Shown one piece after another: positions 54,738-62,706 of a stretch of DNA of 64,000 nt. The stretch is taken from assembly GCA_944321165.1 (NCBI GenBank), contig CALUKE010000008.1:1-64000 (forward strand), written 5' to 3'. The translations under genes and the position numbers were made by a program. Position 1 is the first letter of the stretch. The number at the start of each line of letters is the position of its first letter. Below the pieces are notes generated by a model. That model was not told where the DNA came from. It saw nothing but the letters and a program-made list of their open reading frames with translations, and did no database searches. The stretch comes from an uncultured Odoribacter sp. (lineage in GTDB: Bacteria > Bacteroidota > Bacteroidia > Bacteroidales > Marinifilaceae).

Positions 54738-56639
54738 ATGGTTATGGAGTCCCGTTTTTCACCGCTGGCAGATTTACAGCAGCAACGCTTGTTGTTGCAG
54801 AAGGAATATGCATATGAGAAGGAGTTGTATCGGCAACAGACGTTGGAGGTGGGAATTCCTCGGCGGGCTCAGCAGGGGGTGTGCTGGTATCCGGTGAGAC
54901 TGGGCAATAGTCGTTACAATGCGTTGAATCAGTTTACGGTGGAGATTATCCGGCAGGAACGGGAAGAGATTGAGCACAGTTTTGAATATGGGCGGCCGGT
55001 TTGCTTCTTCCGTTTGGAACGGGATGGAACGCTTCGTTATTTTAATTTTTCAGCACTGATCAGTTATGTCCGAGAGGACCGTATGGTGGTAGTGCTACCG
55101 GCAGTGTCGGTTTTGCCGGAATTGTCCATGGCCGGAGAATTGGGTGTACAGTTGTATTTTGATGACACCTCTTATAAAACGATGTTTGCTGCTTTGCAGG
55201 AGGTGATGGCGGCGAGGGGAGATCGGACGGCTTATTTGCGGGAAGTGATATTGGGGAAGGCTTTGCCTGAGTGGCGGGAACTGTATCCGGTGCGCTTTCC
55301 CTGGTTGAATGCCTCTCAGGAGGAGGCGGTCAATCGGGTGCTGTGTGCCAGGGATGTGGCAGTAGTACACGGTCCTCCCGGTACGGGTAAAACGACAACC
55401 CTGGTAGAGGCGGTGTATGAAACCCTGCATCGGGAAAATCAGGTGATGGTAGCGGCGCAGAGTAATACGGCGGTCGACTGGATTGCCGAAAAACTGGTCG
55501 ATCGGGGAATTCCGGTACTGCGGGTGGGGAATCCCACGCGGGTGAATGATAAAATGCTGGCATTTACCTATGAGCGTCGTTTCGAAGCGCATGTCGATTA
55601 TCCGGAATTGTGGAAAATAAGGAAAACCATTCGTGATATCAGTGCTTCGCTGCGGAAAAAAAGAGAGGGAGAAAGGGGCGTTTGCTTTGATCGCTTGGCA
55701 AAGCTGCGGGCCCGGGCGACGGAATTGGAAATCCGGATTGATGCGCAGCTGTTTGCGGAGGCCCGGGTGATTGCCTGTACTCTGGTGGGGGCTGCCAATC
55801 GGGTATTAGAACGGAAGCGTTTTTCTTCTTTGTTTATCGATGAGGCGGCTCAGGCCATTGAGGCGGCCTGTTGGATCGCGATTTCCAGGGCAGATCGGGT
55901 GATTTTGGCCGGAGATCATTGTCAACTGCCTCCGACAATCAAATGTCTCGAAGCGGCCAAGGGCGGTTTGGACCGGACGTTGTTGGAAAAGGTGGTTCAT
56001 ACCAAGCCGGAAACCGTTTCTCTTTTAAAGATACAGTACCGCATGCATGAAGACATCATGCGTTTTTCTTCCCGCTGGTTTTATCATCATGCTTTGGAGG
56101 CTGCGCCGGAAGTAAGGTCGCGGGGGATTCTGGATTATGATACGCCGATCAGTTGGGTAGATACTTCCGATTTGGAAATTCGGGAGAAGAGTGTGGCGGA
56201 TGGAACCGGTCGATTGAATACCGGGGAGGCAGAACTGTTGATCCGGCATTTGAAGGAGTATATATGGAGAATCGGACCGGAACGGGTGTTGTCCGAGGGA
56301 ATTGATTTCGGTTTGATTTCCCCTTACCGGGCACAGGTGCAATATGTTCGGCAGCTGCTGCGGCGAGATACCTTCTTTCGTCCTTATCGTTCCTTGATTA
56401 CGGTGCATACGGTGGATGGTTTTCAAGGGCAGGAAAGGGATGTGATTTTTATCAGTCTGGTGCGGGCGAATGAGGCTGGACAGATCGGATTTTTACGCGA
56501 TCTCCGTCGGATGAATGTGGCGATGACCCGGGCGCGGATGAAGCTGTTGATTTTGGGAGATGCATCGACCCTGACCCGGCATCCTTTTTACCGGGCGCTC
56601 TATGAGTACATAGAAAACATATCGAAGGCGGAAGCTTAG
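54738..56639 (+). CDS. SF1 DNA/RNA helicase (UPF1/IGHMBP2-like)
   Basis: This 633-residue helicase has the superfamily 1B UPF1-like layout. An N-terminal beta-barrel region is followed by NASQEEAVNRVLCARDVAVV, Walker A HGPPGTGKTTTLVEAV, AAQSNTAVDWIAEKL, Walker B FIDEAAQAIEAACWIAISRA, GDHCQLPPTI, IQYRMHEDIM, then DFGLISPYRAQVQYVRQLL, TVHTVDGFQGQERDVIFISL and MNVAMTRARMKLLILGD. A helical insert near residue 330 (KTIRDISASLRKKREGERGV) resembles the IGHMBP2 stalk. The ATG at 54738 is chosen because a promoter box lies between it and the earlier in-frame start; 54744 is also possible. It is convergent with dinB, overlapping four bases. Confidence 0.9.
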   Translation: MVMESRFSPLADLQQQRLLLQKEYAYEKELYRQQTLEVGIPRRAQQGVCWYPVRLGNSRYNALNQFTVEIIRQEREEIEHSFEYGRPVCFFRLERDGTLRYFNFSALISYVREDRMVVVLPAVSVLPELSMAGELGVQLYFDDTSYKTMFAALQEVMAARGDRTAYLREVILGKALPEWRELYPVRFPWLNASQEEAVNRVLCARDVAVVHGPPGTGKTTTLVEAVYETLHRENQVMVAAQSNTAVDWIAEKLVDRGIPVLRVGNPTRVNDKMLAFTYERRFEAHVDYPELWKIRKTIRDISASLRKKREGERGVCFDRLAKLRARATELEIRIDAQLFAEARVIACTLVGAANRVLERKRFSSLFIDEAAQAIEAACWIAISRADRVILAGDHCQLPPTIKCLEAAKGGLDRTLLEKVVHTKPETVSLLKIQYRMHEDIMRFSSRWFYHHALEAAPEVRSRGILDYDTPISWVDTSDLEIREKSVADGTGRLNTGEAELLIRHLKEYIWRIGPERVLSEGIDFGLISPYRAQVQYVRQLLRRDTFFRPYRSLITVHTVDGFQGQERDVIFISLVRANEAGQIGFLRDLRRMNVAMTRARMKLLILGDASTLTRHPFYRALYEYIENISKAEA

Positions 56640-57721
56640 AATTCCAGACTCAGCTGGATGGGACCGCCATGTCCGTTCGGTTCTTTCGGATCGCTCAGGG
56701 GATTGGATACACTCAGGCCCAGGAGCCGGATGCGGTAGTCTGACAGTTGCAGGGAAGCCAGCAATTGTTTGGCGAGGGGAAGGATTTCTTTCATGTTGTG
56801 TAATTCCTGTCCTACGCTGATGCTGCGGGTTTTGACAGAGAAGTCGTGGAATTTGACTTTCAGAGTCAGGGTATGTCCTTTAAATTCGTTTTTTTGCAAT
56901 CGACGGATCAGTTCGTCGGCTACATGCCAGAGTTGAATGATCAAGGCGGTCCGGGTGGTCAGGTCTTTTTCGAAAGTATATTCACAACCGACGGATTTAC
57001 GGATACGGATGGCTTCTACCGGTCGGGGATCGATGCCGTGTGAAAAATCGTGGTACAATTGACCGGCTTTTCCGAAATTGCGTTCCAGAAATTCCAGAGA
57101 ACATTTCCGAAGCTGTTCTCCGTTATGAATGCCCAGTGCATGCATTTTTTGGGCGGTCACTCTGCCGATGCCCCAGAAGGCCTCGATGGGCAGTCGGGCG
57201 ATAAATGCTGCGGCTTTGCGGGGATGGATGACAAAAAGACCGTTCGGTTTGCGGTAGTCCGAGGCGACTTTCGCTAAAAATTTATTGTAGGAAACTCCTG
57301 CAGAAGCAATTAGATCTGTTTTTTCCTGGATTTCTTTTTTGATCAACCGGGCTATTTCTACGCCCAAAGTCAGTTTTTTTTTGTTTTCAGTAACATCTAG
57401 AAAAGCTTCGTCGAGGGCCAGGGGTTCGATTAAATCGGTATATTCGTGGAAAATTTGATGTATTTCTGCTGAAATGGATTTGTAATACTCCATGCGTCCC
57501 GGGACGAAGATCAGATCCGGACACAGTTTCAAGGCTCTCAGGGAAGACATGGCGGAGTGAATACCGTATTTCCGGGCTTCATAGCTGGCTGCTGCCACCA
57601 CCCCTCTTTCTTCGGCTCTGCCTACGGCCAGCGGTTTCCCCCGGTATTCCGGATGATCCCGCTGTTCGATGGATGCATAAAAAGCATCCATGTCGATGTG
57701 TATGATTTTCCTTTCTTCCAT
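56636..57721 (-). CDS. dinB: DNA polymerase IV (Y-family translesion polymerase)
   Basis: This error-prone polymerase bypasses DNA lesions. The 361-residue protein has the catalytic acidic residues in IIHIDMDAFYASIEQRDHPE and PLALDEAFLDVTENKKK, plus SAGVSYNKFLAKVASDYRKP with NGLFVI. The helix-hairpin-helix FWGIGRVTAQKMHALGI and the little-finger domain follow. The C-terminal tail IQLSLEF matches the beta-clamp-binding motif of Pol IV (QLVLGL-like). Its 3' end overlaps the SF1 helicase by four bases. No LexA box was identified upstream. Confidence 0.97.
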   Translation of the reverse strand: MEERKIIHIDMDAFYASIEQRDHPEYRGKPLAVGRAEERGVVAAASYEARKYGIHSAMSSLRALKLCPDLIFVPGRMEYYKSISAEIHQIFHEYTDLIEPLALDEAFLDVTENKKKLTLGVEIARLIKKEIQEKTDLIASAGVSYNKFLAKVASDYRKPNGLFVIHPRKAAAFIARLPIEAFWGIGRVTAQKMHALGIHNGEQLRKCSLEFLERNFGKAGQLYHDFSHGIDPRPVEAIRIRKSVGCEYTFEKDLTTRTALIIQLWHVADELIRRLQKNEFKGHTLTLKVKFHDFSVKTRSISVGQELHNMKEILPLAKQLLASLQLSDYRIRLLGLSVSNPLSDPKEPNGHGGPIQLSLEF

Positions 57722-57792
57722 TTTCTTTTTCCAAAAATAAGGCTTTTTTCCATATCCCGGAGTAGATATTTTGTATTTTTTCTTCTGAAAAT

Positions 57793-57823
57793 TTTGCAGA
57801 GAATGGAAAATACCCTATATTTG
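57793..57823 (+). promoter_or_regulatory. full Bacteroidetes promoter for the tRNA-Tyr/tRNA-Gly pair
   Basis: TTTG at 57793-57796 and TATATTTG at 57816-57823 are separated by exactly 19 bases, the textbook -33/-7 spacing. Transcription should start near 57830, about 30 bases before tRNA-Tyr. It is the best promoter match in the window. Confidence 0.75.
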
Positions 57824-57858
57824 TACCCGCAAAACAGAAGAGAGTTCTTTCATGCGAT

Positions 57859-57940
57859 GGGCAGTTACCAGAGTGGCCAAATGGGGCTGACTGTAACTCA
57901 GCTGGCGAAGCCTTCGGTGGTTCGAATCCATCACTGCCCA
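57859..57940 (+). tRNA. tRNA-Tyr (GTA)
   Basis: An 82-base type II tRNA. The acceptor stem is GGGCAGT / ACTGCCC with discriminator A. The anticodon stem-loop GCTGA-CTGTAAC-TCAGC gives anticodon GTA. A long variable arm follows, and the T-loop is TTCGAAT. The CCA is not encoded. It is the first gene of a two-tRNA unit with tRNA-Gly 10 bases downstream. Confidence 0.95.
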
Positions 57941-57950
57941 CGATTCAAAT

Positions 57951-58023
57951 GCGGAAATAGCTCAGTCGATAGAGCACTAGCCTTCCAAGCTGGGGGTCGC
58001 GGGTTTGAGTCCCGTTTTCCGCT
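57951..58023 (+). tRNA. tRNA-Gly (TCC)
   Basis: A 73-base tRNA. The acceptor stem is GCGGAAA / TTTCCGC with discriminator T. The anticodon loop CTTCCAA within CTAGC...GCTGG gives anticodon TCC. The T-loop is TTTGAGT. The CCA is not encoded. The 3' end borders an apparent integration site: a terminator, repeats and an integrase-like remnant follow. Confidence 0.95.
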
Positions 58024-58032
58024 CTCTTTTAC

Positions 58033-58061
58033 AGGTAGTTACGAAAGTGACTACCTTTTTT
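58033..58061 (+). terminator. terminator of the tRNA unit
   Basis: A stem AGGTAGTTAC / GTGACTACCT with a GAAA tetraloop is followed by TTTTTT, beginning ten bases after tRNA-Gly. Confidence 0.9.
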
Positions 58062-58092
58062 ATTTTGTGGTTTTTCGTGGTTTGGGGCATCT

Positions 58093-58123
58093 GTTTAAAC
58101 CGAGGTTTAAACCAATTTTAACC
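58093..58123. repeat. short direct repeats GTTTAAACC next to the tRNA
   Basis: Two exact copies of GTTTAAACC (58093-58101 and 58105-58113) start 12 bases apart. A third, imperfect copy (ATTTTAACC, 58115-58123) ends just before an ATG. They could be recombinase arm-type or operator sites of a former integrated element. Confidence 0.5.
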
Positions 58124-58207
58124 ATGAATGCCTCTGTTTCAGCGGTTTGTTACAAGCCCGCAAATCAAGTAAGAAGCATGAATTTTCCAGATTTCAAAAA
58201 TGATTGA
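58124..58207 (+). pseudogene. possible remnant of a tyrosine integrase N-terminus
   Basis: A 27-codon frame starts MNASVSAVCYKPANQ and stops at 58207. The first ten or so residues resemble the opening of Bacteroidota phage/conjugative-element integrases (xVSVVCYKSKTL-like, the strand of the arm-DNA-binding domain). The match then stops, as if the rest were deleted. Its place 100 bases after tRNA-Gly, pointing away from it, is where an integrase gene would sit. The match is short, so chance cannot be ruled out. Confidence 0.4.
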
Positions 58208-58224
58208 TAAAAAAAATATTTATG

Positions 58225-61200
58225 TTATTTCTTCGAAATTGTATCATGTAGCCCAATATATGGGCTGTATTTTATTAAATCTTCGTTTGATAGGTGAAAG
58301 TCTTCGTGAATAAAATTGAGCAAAATTTTCTGCAACAGTCCATTGCGTGAATCTGTTTTAATTGTGGGAACATTCATATTTTTGATGCAGATGCAATTGG
58401 CATTATCAAACATATATAATTTATCTCCATCAGGATTAAGATATATTGGCTTATTGGGGTTGATATCTTTGGCAATAATGTTTCCGCCTTGGGGACTCAG
58501 GCTGTTGTCAATAGCAATGGCAGCCTTGTTTTTTCTTGTAATCAGCCAATTACCGTTTGGGGCAATGCAACATATTTCACCGATATCTTCCTTTTTCTGA
58601 GATATTATTTTTTTTGTGTGATGACTTTCTTTTATCAGGTAAGTGGAATCGGAGGTATTGAATGCTATCATGGAATCATGGGCGCCTACAACTAAATTCC
58701 GAATACTAGTATTCGTTTTATATAATAAACTTTTTCCGCCAGTTTGGGGATTATACATTTTCAGTGTTCCATCGTTAGAACAAGTTACAATACATCCTTT
58801 GTACGAATGTATGTCATTGATTCTGTTGTTATGGATGTGGATCGTATCGATATTTGTAAATTTCTTATCTTGTAATGACATTACATATAAGTATTTAGAT
58901 TGATAACCGGGTATAGAATAATATAGGTTGTTCCCCATAACCTCAAATACCGTACTTCGTATGTTTATAGTGCTGTTAATCTCTAGGGAGTTATTTATTG
59001 TACAATAATATAATCGGTGATTATATGATGTAATAAAGATGGTGTCGTTAATCCATTTTATTGGTCCGACAGATCCAGATATTAATTTATTTTCATGAAT
59101 GTTGATTGTATTGTGAAGTTGTTTATTTTTTGTATTCCAGACCTGAATCTTTAGTGTGTATGGGATGGAGGAAAGCAATTTTCCTGACGGATTCAAAGCC
59201 ATAGAAAAGTAGTTAGTGTAACCGAATGGATATTCTAAATTGATTAAGTCTTTGTCTAACTCCAGATTGTGAGATTGTGTGTGTAAGAGTGAGTACATGG
59301 AGTCTGCGATGGATTTTGTCGGGATTTTATGGGCTTCCAGATATTTGTACAACGCATATAAGGCTGCTTTTTTCTTGTTGTTTGAATAGCTGCTGAATTC
59401 TTCATTGACCAATGTCAATAGCTCATTGGCTTTGCTTATTTGGGCGTTGCGTTTGTAGATGACATGGACGATAACTGTAATGACAATGATCAAGACCGCC
59501 GAAGCCAACAGAGTCCGATTTATTGATTTTTTATATTGCCTCAAGAAGACCTTTATATGTGTTTTTACTTGTCTGAATCTGAGATGTTTCAGTTGATACA
59601 GGACATTTTTGTACATAAAGAACAAAACCAATAATGCAATGACGACACCGCTTGTGGTGCATATTGAAATGGCATGAATAGAGTTTTCCGGTGTGTTTAA
59701 TATCCAAAACCAGCAAAACCAATAAGTAGCGATCCATGACAGAAATGCTAATGCGACCATTGCCAATGCTTCGGCAAAGCCTTTTGAAACGGCATGATCT
59801 GAAATTCGGTTAGAGTTTATTTGTTTGATATTCAAATACCAAAACAATGAAAGAACGATTATTATACCTAGGATCAATAAAAATAATGCAAATGGAGTAT
59901 TTATTAAAAAGAACCGTACGTTGTTAAAAGTCTGTTGTACATTTTTCCAAATGGTCAATCCCAATGAGGCTTCTTTTATTTCTTTGAATCCGATGAAAGA
60001 TGCATTATCACTGTATAGAAAGTCTTTCAACTTTCCATATGGTACAATTAATGTGATGTCTTTTTTTGTGGAATATGCCAAATCGAAGAAATCCATATTG
60101 GCAGATGAAGCATACCATGTTCGTTGTTTTGCTGTTAGATTTTTACAGAATATATAAAGCTGATTTTTTGTGTTTGCGGTTAGATCCCCATCAATAAAAG
60201 AATCATCAAGGTAATATCCACCAAACCAGTTGACGTAGTGCGGATTGATTTTGCAATACAATTGATTTAAATTCGGGATTTGTAGCAGGTCTGTTCGATT
60301 GAATTGTCCCGCAGAATTTACGGATAATACTTTATCATGATTATTTGTAAAATTCATACTCAAAAACCAACCACGAGTACATAAATAAGTCGTATCGTTT
60401 TTGATTTTCATATCATATGCCTTGGGACTCTCTGCAGATATCAATACTGGAATACTGTCATAGGTAATGATTCCTTCGTTGGTTTTAGCTAAAGGACCTT
60501 TTCCTGTGATTTCATAGACGATAGGCTGCTTTAGTTCTTGTAAGCATATTAACAGGTTCTTGATATGTGTTAGCTTTATCGTAGAGTCTTGCTTGATTTT
60601 TATTTTCTTGAGATTTGTACATCCCGAGAAAATATGATTCGTCAATGATGTCTTGGAATTGATGGTGACACTTTCCAGTGTTTTGCAATTTTCAAAAGTG
60701 CCATTTGCCACCATTTTGTCAGACAAATTCAGATTTTTACTGGGTTGGCTATAACCCATAATATATTGTGGATCATTTTTTAGAACAAAACATCCTTGTG
60801 TATCAATCTCGCTTTGTTTTTCATTGTACAACCATTGATTATATGAGTATTTAATACTATCTCTGTCATATAATTCGAAAGGAAATTCTATTTTTTTGTC
60901 GTTTTTTAATGCATTGATAAGTTTATCTTTATGGATATAGATAATTCTGGAGTGTATCATGTCCCACAGAACGCCGTTCTTGAATTTATAGTTGTTGCTT
61001 CCAAGAGTGGGGACGATCACTAAATCTTGATCCGACTGGATTTGATTTATCTCTTCTGGTAAAAAAAGACATTTGAGATTCGGACATTCTGTTAAAGTTA
61101 AGCTTCCTACGATGATACTGTCTCGAAACTCTATATGTTGTAATTGCGGACAATTTTGTATAAAAATGCGGGTTGTATTTCCCGTTACTTCAATTCGTTT

Positions 61201-62691
61201 TAGATTATAGCAATGCTCTATATCGATAGATCCACCTTCAAAGACAATTGTTTCAATATATGGGTCGTTGATTGTATTTTTCGAAGTTCTATAATAACCT
61301 TTCGGAATTTGCAGCTGCTTATCAGGATTGAGGACAATCTTGGATTGAGTTATTGTGTTAGTCGAATTTTTTGATAACGTAAATACGGACCCTAACAAGC
61401 CAATGAAAAAAATCAGAATTACGATTGCCAGTAGGTAGAATTTTAATATGCGACTTTTGTTTCTTTTCTGTCTTCGCTGGTGAGTTGAGTATATGGCCTG
61501 TGCTAACAGGTCGTGTACTAGTTCGATGCGATTATTACTATTGATTTGCAGAATGCGTTTATCTCCGTCGGTCAGTTCCTTCCAGGATGGAAGAATATCC
61601 TGTATTTCTTCAATGTTGGCTGTATTTCGTCTTCCGTTTGAATCGATCAGACGTTCTTCCAATACCTGTCTTGCTTTCGGCTGAAGCTTCAGGGATTCAT
61701 AGAAATCCAGCAGCAGATTGGAACCGATTTGGCGGAAATCCTCCATTGACAATCTTCCGTCCGGTCTTTTTTGTGCTTTCTGGTATAAAAGATAGCAGGT
61801 TAATGAAAGTATCAGAGTGTTGATCTGTTTCAAATCCCCGTCCTTTGAAGATTCAATGATCTTTACGACTAACTCGTTCCGTTCTTTTTCATCCAGCGGA
61901 AGTACATCTTTGCCGGGAATAGTGATTATTTCACAGGCCTCTTTATCATTAATGGGACGAAGTCCGTATCGATGTTGCTTTAGCGAAGGAATAACCAATG
62001 TATAATACTCAAATTCGGATAAAAAGTCTTCCCGGAGCGAAAACAGCAGATGGATGTCGTTGTCATTGACGTATTCTGTACGATATTCTTCCGGCACGTT
62101 GAGATCTAGATCTATGAAGTCTTCAAAATTTTTATTCTGTTCATTTTCCGTAATTGTTTCGGCTATATCGTTCGCTTTGGTGATGGCCCGAGGCTTCACA
62201 TCGTTTATCAGGTCTGCCATTTCATTGAAAAATTCTTGGCGAATTTTGGAATTCTGTTGCAGCGTGAATATCTCTTCGAACTGATCGAATATAATCAGCA
62301 AGGGGACACTTTTATCCTCTATAAGAAATATGTTGCAATGGAATAATTCCCATAACAAAGGAATTTTCGAGATGCTCTTCGCTACATTCTTAATCGTAAT
62401 GCCGGATTCTTTTATGGCATTAAATATTTGCAGAACATAAGGTTGGGCATTGGCACTGTGGTCAAGTCGTACGGACAAAGGTATAATTCCTTTGTGGCGT
62501 ATTATCGGTAATAGCTTGGCATTCAATAGCGATGATTTTCCGATACCGGATTTGCCATATAGAACGGCATCAGAATTATACACTACCAGTTGTGTTAGAT
62601 TGATCGTATCGTTATCCCGACCGTATAGAATTGAGCCTTCGCTGTATGCATTCAGACCCAACCATGGATTTTTTCCGATATTATTCATCAT
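58225..62691 (-). CDS. membrane-spanning STAND NTPase with BspA-like LRR and C-terminal WD40-like domain
   Basis: This 1488-residue protein is probably the sensor/switch of a conflict system. Residues 8-400 form an nSTAND1-type NTPase: NPWLGLNAYSEGSILYGRDN, Walker A YGKSGIGKSSLLNAKLLP (46-55), Walker B LLIIFDQFEEIF (131-142), the Arg in LLFSLREDFLSEF and the winged-helix end RIELVHDLLAQAIY. A membrane helix lies at about 417-438. Residues about 450-910 contain BspA-type leucine-rich repeats (GTFENCKTLESVTI, HIFSGCTNLKKIKI). Four more helices follow at about 932-953, 973-998, 1006-1027 and 1059-1078. A WD40-like propeller then runs from about 1150 to 1460 (CSNDGTLKMYNPQTGG). It begins 15 bases after the SIR2-TIR gene. 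The whole gene is visibly more AT-rich than the chromosome to its left. Confidence 0.82.
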   Translation of the reverse strand: MMNNIGKNPWLGLNAYSEGSILYGRDNDTINLTQLVVYNSDAVLYGKSGIGKSSLLNAKLLPIIRHKGIIPLSVRLDHSANAQPYVLQIFNAIKESGITIKNVAKSISKIPLLWELFHCNIFLIEDKSVPLLIIFDQFEEIFTLQQNSKIRQEFFNEMADLINDVKPRAITKANDIAETITENEQNKNFEDFIDLDLNVPEEYRTEYVNDNDIHLLFSLREDFLSEFEYYTLVIPSLKQHRYGLRPINDKEACEIITIPGKDVLPLDEKERNELVVKIIESSKDGDLKQINTLILSLTCYLLYQKAQKRPDGRLSMEDFRQIGSNLLLDFYESLKLQPKARQVLEERLIDSNGRRNTANIEEIQDILPSWKELTDGDKRILQINSNNRIELVHDLLAQAIYSTHQRRQKRNKSRILKFYLLAIVILIFFIGLLGSVFTLSKNSTNTITQSKIVLNPDKQLQIPKGYYRTSKNTINDPYIETIVFEGGSIDIEHCYNLKRIEVTGNTTRIFIQNCPQLQHIEFRDSIIVGSLTLTECPNLKCLFLPEEINQIQSDQDLVIVPTLGSNNYKFKNGVLWDMIHSRIIYIHKDKLINALKNDKKIEFPFELYDRDSIKYSYNQWLYNEKQSEIDTQGCFVLKNDPQYIMGYSQPSKNLNLSDKMVANGTFENCKTLESVTINSKTSLTNHIFSGCTNLKKIKIKQDSTIKLTHIKNLLICLQELKQPIVYEITGKGPLAKTNEGIITYDSIPVLISAESPKAYDMKIKNDTTYLCTRGWFLSMNFTNNHDKVLSVNSAGQFNRTDLLQIPNLNQLYCKINPHYVNWFGGYYLDDSFIDGDLTANTKNQLYIFCKNLTAKQRTWYASSANMDFFDLAYSTKKDITLIVPYGKLKDFLYSDNASFIGFKEIKEASLGLTIWKNVQQTFNNVRFFLINTPFALFLLILGIIIVLSLFWYLNIKQINSNRISDHAVSKGFAEALAMVALAFLSWIATYWFCWFWILNTPENSIHAISICTTSGVVIALLVLFFMYKNVLYQLKHLRFRQVKTHIKVFLRQYKKSINRTLLASAVLIIVITVIVHVIYKRNAQISKANELLTLVNEEFSSYSNNKKKAALYALYKYLEAHKIPTKSIADSMYSLLHTQSHNLELDKDLINLEYPFGYTNYFSMALNPSGKLLSSIPYTLKIQVWNTKNKQLHNTINIHENKLISGSVGPIKWINDTIFITSYNHRLYYCTINNSLEINSTINIRSTVFEVMGNNLYYSIPGYQSKYLYVMSLQDKKFTNIDTIHIHNNRINDIHSYKGCIVTCSNDGTLKMYNPQTGGKSLLYKTNTSIRNLVVGAHDSMIAFNTSDSTYLIKESHHTKKIISQKKEDIGEICCIAPNGNWLITRKNKAAIAIDNSLSPQGGNIIAKDINPNKPIYLNPDGDKLYMFDNANCICIKNMNVPTIKTDSRNGLLQKILLNFIHEDFHLSNEDLIKYSPYIGLHDTISKK

Positions 62692-62706
62692 GTCGTTTTT
62701 CTCTGG

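Noticed and set aside
57557..58207. A 216-codon plus-strand open frame running across the dinB start, both tRNAs and the terminator
   Set aside because: It translates structural RNA genes and the antisense of dinB. Only its last 27 codons, starting at the ATG at 58124, are worth noting.
58225..62691. Classification of the 1488-residue protein as a simple WD40 or leucine-rich surface adhesin
   Set aside because: Walker A and B and the winged-helix end of a STAND NTPase are clear at the N-terminus, and there is no signal peptide.
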